Virus record (IMG/VR): IMGVR_UViG_3300023174_000288
Span: 1 to 43,862 of that record
Length of the DNA: 43,862 nt
From: a virus
Strand: one strand, 5' to 3'
Below are positions 41,406 to 43,862 of this stretch, piece after piece. The position numbers and the translations under genes are program-made. Positions within the stretch are counted from its first letter, which is position 1; every line of letters starts with the position of its first letter. The notes beneath the pieces were generated by a model. It had not been told where the DNA came from. It worked only from the letters and a program-made list of their open reading frames with translations, and ran no database searches.

Positions 41406-41413
41406 TATTTATA
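41406..41413 (-). promoter_or_regulatory. Perfect late promoter for the transglycosylase
   Basis: Minus-strand TATAAATA lies 8 nt before ATG 41397. The predicted leader is about 3 nt, without a ribosome site. Confidence 0.7.
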
Positions 41414-41424
41414 TAATACAACAA

Positions 41425-41671
41425 AGCAGGACCTGAAAGGGGACCCGAGGGGTAGAGCTAGCCCAAAAAAATTGCTGCGCAAAAGAAAGCAGAAGTGGAG
41501 ATCTAGATCACCGGGGTTTTAATCTAAGTCGAGTTTTTTACACGGTGGGATTATTTTGAAAGGTTTTTGGGAGATTTTAGCAAGCAAGTTGTTGTTTTTT
41601 TACAACACTTGTGTATGTATACCCAACCCCCCTCACCCTGTTGCCAGAATCCCACACCCCGGCACCCTACG
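41425..41671. other. Intergenic stretch without recognised gene
   Basis: About 250 bp between the transglycosylase promoter and the GIY-YIG promoter contain no convincing frame. A third copy of CTGCGCAAAA occurs at 41475-41484. The right part has T runs and C-rich tracts. I see no tRNA-like fold. Confidence 0.5.
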
Positions 41672-41700
41672 TTGACAGTCTGACCCACCTGCTGTATTAT
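41672..41700 (+). promoter_or_regulatory. Near-consensus sigma70 promoter, leaderless GIY-YIG start
   Basis: TTGACA (41672-41677) and TATTAT (41695-41700) are 17 bp apart. The ATG at 41707 lies 6 nt after the -10 box, so transcription is predicted to start on the A of the start codon. It is the strongest early-type promoter in the plus strand here. Confidence 0.8.
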
Positions 41701-41706
41701 ACGCAT

Positions 41707-42060
41707 ATGGATACAGCACACACACCCACCAAAGCAGCCGCTCGCAAGAAGCGTAGCGATCGCAATCACATCATTTACGAACTGATCGTAAATGGTCTCA
41801 ACTACATTGGTGTTACAGCAAAGACTGAGTCTACTGTAATGCGCAGTGTGCAAGTCCGTGCTAACAAGCATTGGTATCGTGCGCAGAAGGAAAACAAAGA
41901 CTGGAGTCTTTGTGTAGCATTGCGTGAGTTAGCCAGCAAAGAGCAGATTGAGATCCGTGTGCATGAGATTGTGCGTGGTAAGGCTGCGGCGCACCGGCGT
42001 GAAGTAGAACTGCGCCGTATGATTAAGCCTGTGCTGAATACTGATGTGCGTGGTGATTAA
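41707..42060 (+). CDS. GIY-YIG family nuclease
   Basis: The 117-residue protein is a compact GIY-YIG domain: I-I-Y at 22-24 and Y-I-G at 33-35 form the signature; R51, E99 or E101, and N111 in K-P-V-L-N-T-D correspond to the conserved Arg, Glu and Asn. The H-R-R-E-V-E-L stretch is typical of aquatic phage versions. It might be a free-standing homing endonuclease or act in host DNA breakdown. I chose ATG 41707 because it lies exactly behind a sigma70-type promoter. It overlaps the convergent operon by 4 bp. Confidence 0.85.
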   Translation: MDTAHTPTKAAARKKRSDRNHIIYELIVNGLNYIGVTAKTESTVMRSVQVRANKHWYRAQKENKDWSLCVALRELASKEQIEIRVHEIVRGKAAAHRREVELRRMIKPVLNTDVRGD

Positions 42061-42260
42061 GACTTTTTAATAGTCACACGCGGGGTAAAAATAACCAGTA
42101 TAACTGCCCCTGCCAGTGCTGTTTCCCATGTGTAGGGAATGATATGATTGGGCCACAGTGTGGCTCCAAATGTATTAATAGTCCAGGGTATGATCCATCC
42201 TGCTGCCAGTAGCAGACCGGCGCAGGCTACCAGCGTAATTACAGACAGCACAACCTTCAT
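42057..42260 (-). CDS. Small two-span membrane protein
   Basis: The 67-residue protein has two hydrophobic segments (V-V-L-S-V-I-T-L-V-A-C-A-G-L-L-L-A-A-G-W at 2-21 and A-L-A-G-A-V-I-L-V-I-F at ~48-58) with a short loop and a basic C-terminal end (I-K-K-S). It could be a holin-like or host-membrane protein, but no family is recognised. Its start overlaps the upstream stop (ATGA). It is the last gene of the AAA+ operon. Confidence 0.7.
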   Translation of the reverse strand: MKVVLSVITLVACAGLLLAAGWIIPWTINTFGATLWPNHIIPYTWETALAGAVILVIFTPRVTIKKS

Positions 42261-42484
42261 ACTGTGACCTCTGGTAGGTGATCGGTATCCGGATCTGTTG
42301 CTGTAGGATCCCTTTCACTGCGAACAATATAGCCAGCCAATCGTTGGTCTGCTCGGCGACGGCTTAGGGCCGATCCTACAGCATAGATGCGTGGGTAATG
42401 GTGTTGGCAATAACTTGAATCGGTTAAGGATTGGTGATTGCATCCTTCGCCCTGCCCAATCCATTGGCAGTTGGTGAATTTCAT
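42257..42484 (-). CDS. Small Cys/His protein
   Basis: The 75-residue protein has a probable zinc-binding N-terminal half: C6-x(8)-C15-x-H17...C26-x2-H-H (C-Q-W-I-G-Q-G-E-G-C-N-H and S-Y-C-Q-H-H-Y). The second half is basic then acidic. Similar small proteins occur in aquatic T4-like phages. It overlaps both neighbours by 4 nt in the same operon. Confidence 0.7.
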   Translation of the reverse strand: MKFTNCQWIGQGEGCNHQSLTDSSYCQHHYPRIYAVGSALSRRRADQRLAGYIVRSERDPTATDPDTDHLPEVTV

Positions 42485-42741
42485 GATTCATCCTCTTGTT
42501 TTAGTTGGCGGATGATGCGATTACGCTCAGCTTCTTTCATATTAACTATCAACTCAATACCTGCTTCCATTCCCGCGCTGTGTGCTAGGAACTCCATTAA
42601 TAGTGTTAAGGCTATGATTGATCCCAGTGCCCAAAAGTGTTCGCCACCGAGATCAAGTCCTAGTACATACAGGGTGAATATCATAGTCAACAAGGCGGCC
42701 AGCCTCGCTACTTGCCTGCCGCCAAAGTTGATCTGGATCAC
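42481..42741 (-). CDS. Small two-span membrane protein after the AAA+ ATPase
   Basis: I chose GTG 42741: a GGAGG lies 7 nt upstream inside the end of the ATPase gene, and the GTG follows its stop by 1 nt. The frame extends upstream to an ATG at 42816, which would overlap the ATPase by 74 bp and has less support. The 86-residue product has two hydrophobic segments (L-A-A-L-L-T-M-I-F-T-L-Y-V-L-G-L and W-A-L-G-S-I-I-A-L-T-L-L-M-E-F-L) and a charged C-terminal helix (N-M-K-E-A-E-R-N-R-I-I-R-Q-L-K-Q-E). Confidence 0.72.
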   Translation of the reverse strand: MIQINFGGRQVARLAALLTMIFTLYVLGLDLGGEHFWALGSIIALTLLMEFLAHSAGMEAGIELIVNMKEAERNRIIRQLKQEDES

Positions 42742-42742
42742 C

Positions 42743-43606
42743 TTATGCCCTCCGCATGCAAGTGGTACGAGCCATTGCTTGCCAGTTGGTAGGAAAGCCG
42801 CCGCGCAGGTCTGCAATCTTCAATACCATACGCAGGCTGAGTTCACGCAGTCGATTTTGGTTCTCGTCAATAAACTCAACGATCTCGTCTTTGGCAATGT
42901 CGGTAAGGTTGTCCCTATCGTCCAGCATGCCGCCCTTAACGATCTGTTTGATACGTAGGATCTTCTCCCTATTGGTATCCATCTGTAGATCAATGTAGTG
43001 GCAGCGTGACTCTAATGCGTCCAAGTGATCACGCAGTTTCTTAGACTTGATGTGTTCAAACTTGATATTGGTAATAAAGATGGCACTGCCGCAGAACTCA
43101 AAGCGATTAGGAATGCCTTCGCTTCTTAGGATACGACTATCTGTGTTCCAGCTGATAAAGCGTCGACGACTCGAGTCTAGTGCGCCCTTAAGGATGTTAA
43201 GGCTGAGGTCTTCCAGTAGGATACTGTCGCAATCGTCGAATACAACCACATTGCCTTTGGCACTGAATTCAAATAGTTTGCCATACAGCCCGATCGCTGA
43301 CATAGCGCCTTTAACGATCTCAAACTTGGGTTTGCGTTCGGCCAGTTTATTGAACAGGTCATCCTTTTGTAGGACAGCTTCAACGTTGTGTGATTTGCCC
43401 ACGCCTGGAGGACCGGATACGATCATTGCGCGAATATCGCCTGCCTTAACGGCTTTGGTCATATCGGTAAGGATATCAAAGCGTTCTGCCAATCGTGTCA
43501 GGATTTGTTCGTCAGTCTCACGTGCTACTTCGCGTTCGCGTCGACGGATAGCTTCAGTATCGAATTCAAGTACTGTTGAGCCTTTAGTGGATTTTGCTGT
43601 TGCCAT
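42743..43606 (-). CDS. AAA+ ATPase
   Basis: The 287-residue protein has an N-terminal charged helix, then an AAA+ core: Walker A G-P-P-G-V-G-K-S (65-72), Walker B V-V-F-D-D-C-D (121-127), sensor-1-like F-I-T-N-I (~175-179) and a C-terminal helical lid (R-L-R-E-L-S-L-R-M-V-L-K-I-A-D-L). Phage ATPases of this style are common in aquatic T4-like phages but of unknown role. It heads an operon with two membrane proteins, so it may remodel or deliver proteins at the membrane. A sigma70-type promoter lies upstream, so it is probably early. Confidence 0.85.
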   Translation of the reverse strand: MATAKSTKGSTVLEFDTEAIRRREREVARETDEQILTRLAERFDILTDMTKAVKAGDIRAMIVSGPPGVGKSHNVEAVLQKDDLFNKLAERKPKFEIVKGAMSAIGLYGKLFEFSAKGNVVVFDDCDSILLEDLSLNILKGALDSSRRRFISWNTDSRILRSEGIPNRFEFCGSAIFITNIKFEHIKSKKLRDHLDALESRCHYIDLQMDTNREKILRIKQIVKGGMLDDRDNLTDIAKDEIVEFIDENQNRLRELSLRMVLKIADLRGGFPTNWQAMARTTCMRRA

Positions 43607-43637
43607 AATGTGTGTTATCTCTAATGTTTAAAAGCGT

Positions 43638-43666
43638 AGTATATGCTTATTTACACAGGTTGTCAA
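43638..43666 (-). promoter_or_regulatory. Near-consensus sigma70 promoter for the AAA+ operon
   Basis: On the minus strand TTGACA (43666-43661) and TATACT (43643-43638) are 17 bp apart. The -35 box lies within the last codons of the upstream gene. The predicted start is near 43631, giving a ~25-nt leader before ATG 43606. Confidence 0.8.
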
Positions 43667-43862
43667 TGACGTCTTTAGCCAAATCTACATCTTCGTGTGT
43701 TTGGATTTCATCGTCGTAGTGTGCGGCAACCATGAGTTGATATACTGTGTAGGCTGGGTCGCCAAAAAAGTCAATCACTGTCTTGACTTCGTCTTCGTTT
43801 TGGCAATCCCACAGCGTATCGGCCAGTTCCTGTTGGAATTGGGTCAGTCCGTGGATTTCCAT
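43647..43862 (-). CDS. Small acidic protein, unknown, at the window edge
   Basis: The 71-residue frame begins with an ATG exactly at the last base of the window (minus strand), so it might extend further upstream, although M-E-I-H-G-L-T-Q-F reads like a natural start. It is acidic and helical (F-Q-Q-E-L-A-D-T-L-W-D-C and V-Y-Q-L-M-V-A-A-H-Y-D-D-E). No family is recognised. It lies upstream of the AAA+ operon, and its 3' end carries the operon's -35 box. Confidence 0.65.
   Translation of the reverse strand: MEIHGLTQFQQELADTLWDCQNEDEVKTVIDFFGDPAYTVYQLMVAAHYDDEIQTHEDVDLAKDVIDNLCK

Noticed and set aside
41440-41600. tRNA gene in the gap
   Set aside because: No cloverleaf with acceptor stem and T-arm sequence could be found.
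41611-41706. Longer GIY-YIG protein from ATG 41611
   Set aside because: That part covers the TTGACA/TATTAT promoter and is Pro-rich without similarity to the nuclease domain.
42742-42816. ATG start for the membrane protein upstream at 42816
   Set aside because: GTG 42741 has GGAGG at a 7-nt distance and avoids a 74-bp overlap with the ATPase gene.
42431-43631. Plus-strand frames opposite the AAA+ operon
   Set aside because: They are antisense shadows of well-supported minus-strand genes.

Overview
The window is a stretch of a lytic, T4-like contractile-tailed phage (Straboviridae/cyanophage-type relatives) infecting an unidentified bacterium. This rests on recognisable homologues of T4 genes 1, 4, 13, 14, 15, 16, 17, 18, 19, 32, 41, 61, uvsX and uvsW, on many late-promoter octamers of the TATAAATA type, and on tightly packed, overlapping genes. 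I saw no integrase, repressor, tRNA, rRNA, CRISPR array or insertion sequence, and no photosynthesis genes. The style of the small conserved genes resembles marine or freshwater T4-like phages, but the host cannot be named from the sequence.

Layout. 1-4.3 kb: tail-fibre genes built from repeated modules, with a collagen-like stalk and a C-terminal S74-type chaperone. 4.3-5.4 kb: an unknown protein and a glycosyltransferase. 5.4-9.2 kb: neck and tail-completion genes, with 15 and 14 (and a Nudix hydrolase) on the minus strand back to back with 13 on the plus strand. 9.3-10.3 kb: dNMP kinase and a zinc-finger/HNH-like protein. 10.4-18.8 kb: an enlarged tail sheath, the tail tube, a tube-like baseplate candidate, head-completion gp4, small terminase, a protein with a capsid-targeting N-terminus, and a protein with duplicated modules. 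18.8-22.6 kb: large terminase and a large acidic protein. 22.7-35.1 kb: replication and recombination (gp32, UvsX, a HARP-like protein, UvsW, a very small DnaE-like protein, primase gp61, helicase gp41), mixed with small conserved genes and one structural gene. 35.1-36.9 kb: a YqgE/AlgH-like protein, a nucleotidyltransferase and a deoxyribonucleotidase. 37-41.4 kb: low-complexity putative virion proteins and a lytic transglycosylase. 41.6-43.9 kb: a GIY-YIG nuclease and a minus-strand operon of an AAA+ ATPase with two small membrane proteins, driven by a near-consensus sigma70-type promoter.

Most notable points. (1) A 188-residue protein keeps the catalytic-core motifs of C-family DNA polymerases (DnaE), including the three catalytic aspartates, in about one sixth of the usual length. 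(2) A HARP-like protein without a visible Walker A motif is translationally coupled to UvsW, suggesting a two-subunit annealing helicase. (3) Many late promoters lie exactly 5 nt, and others 6-8 nt, before the start codon, so the predicted mRNAs are leaderless or nearly so. (4) A virion-associated candidate carries in-frame modules bounded by a Gly-Val-Ala sequence; its present stop codon lies exactly where such a boundary is otherwise preceded by a Gln, Glu or His codon. All functional statements come from reading motifs by eye; no database search was possible.
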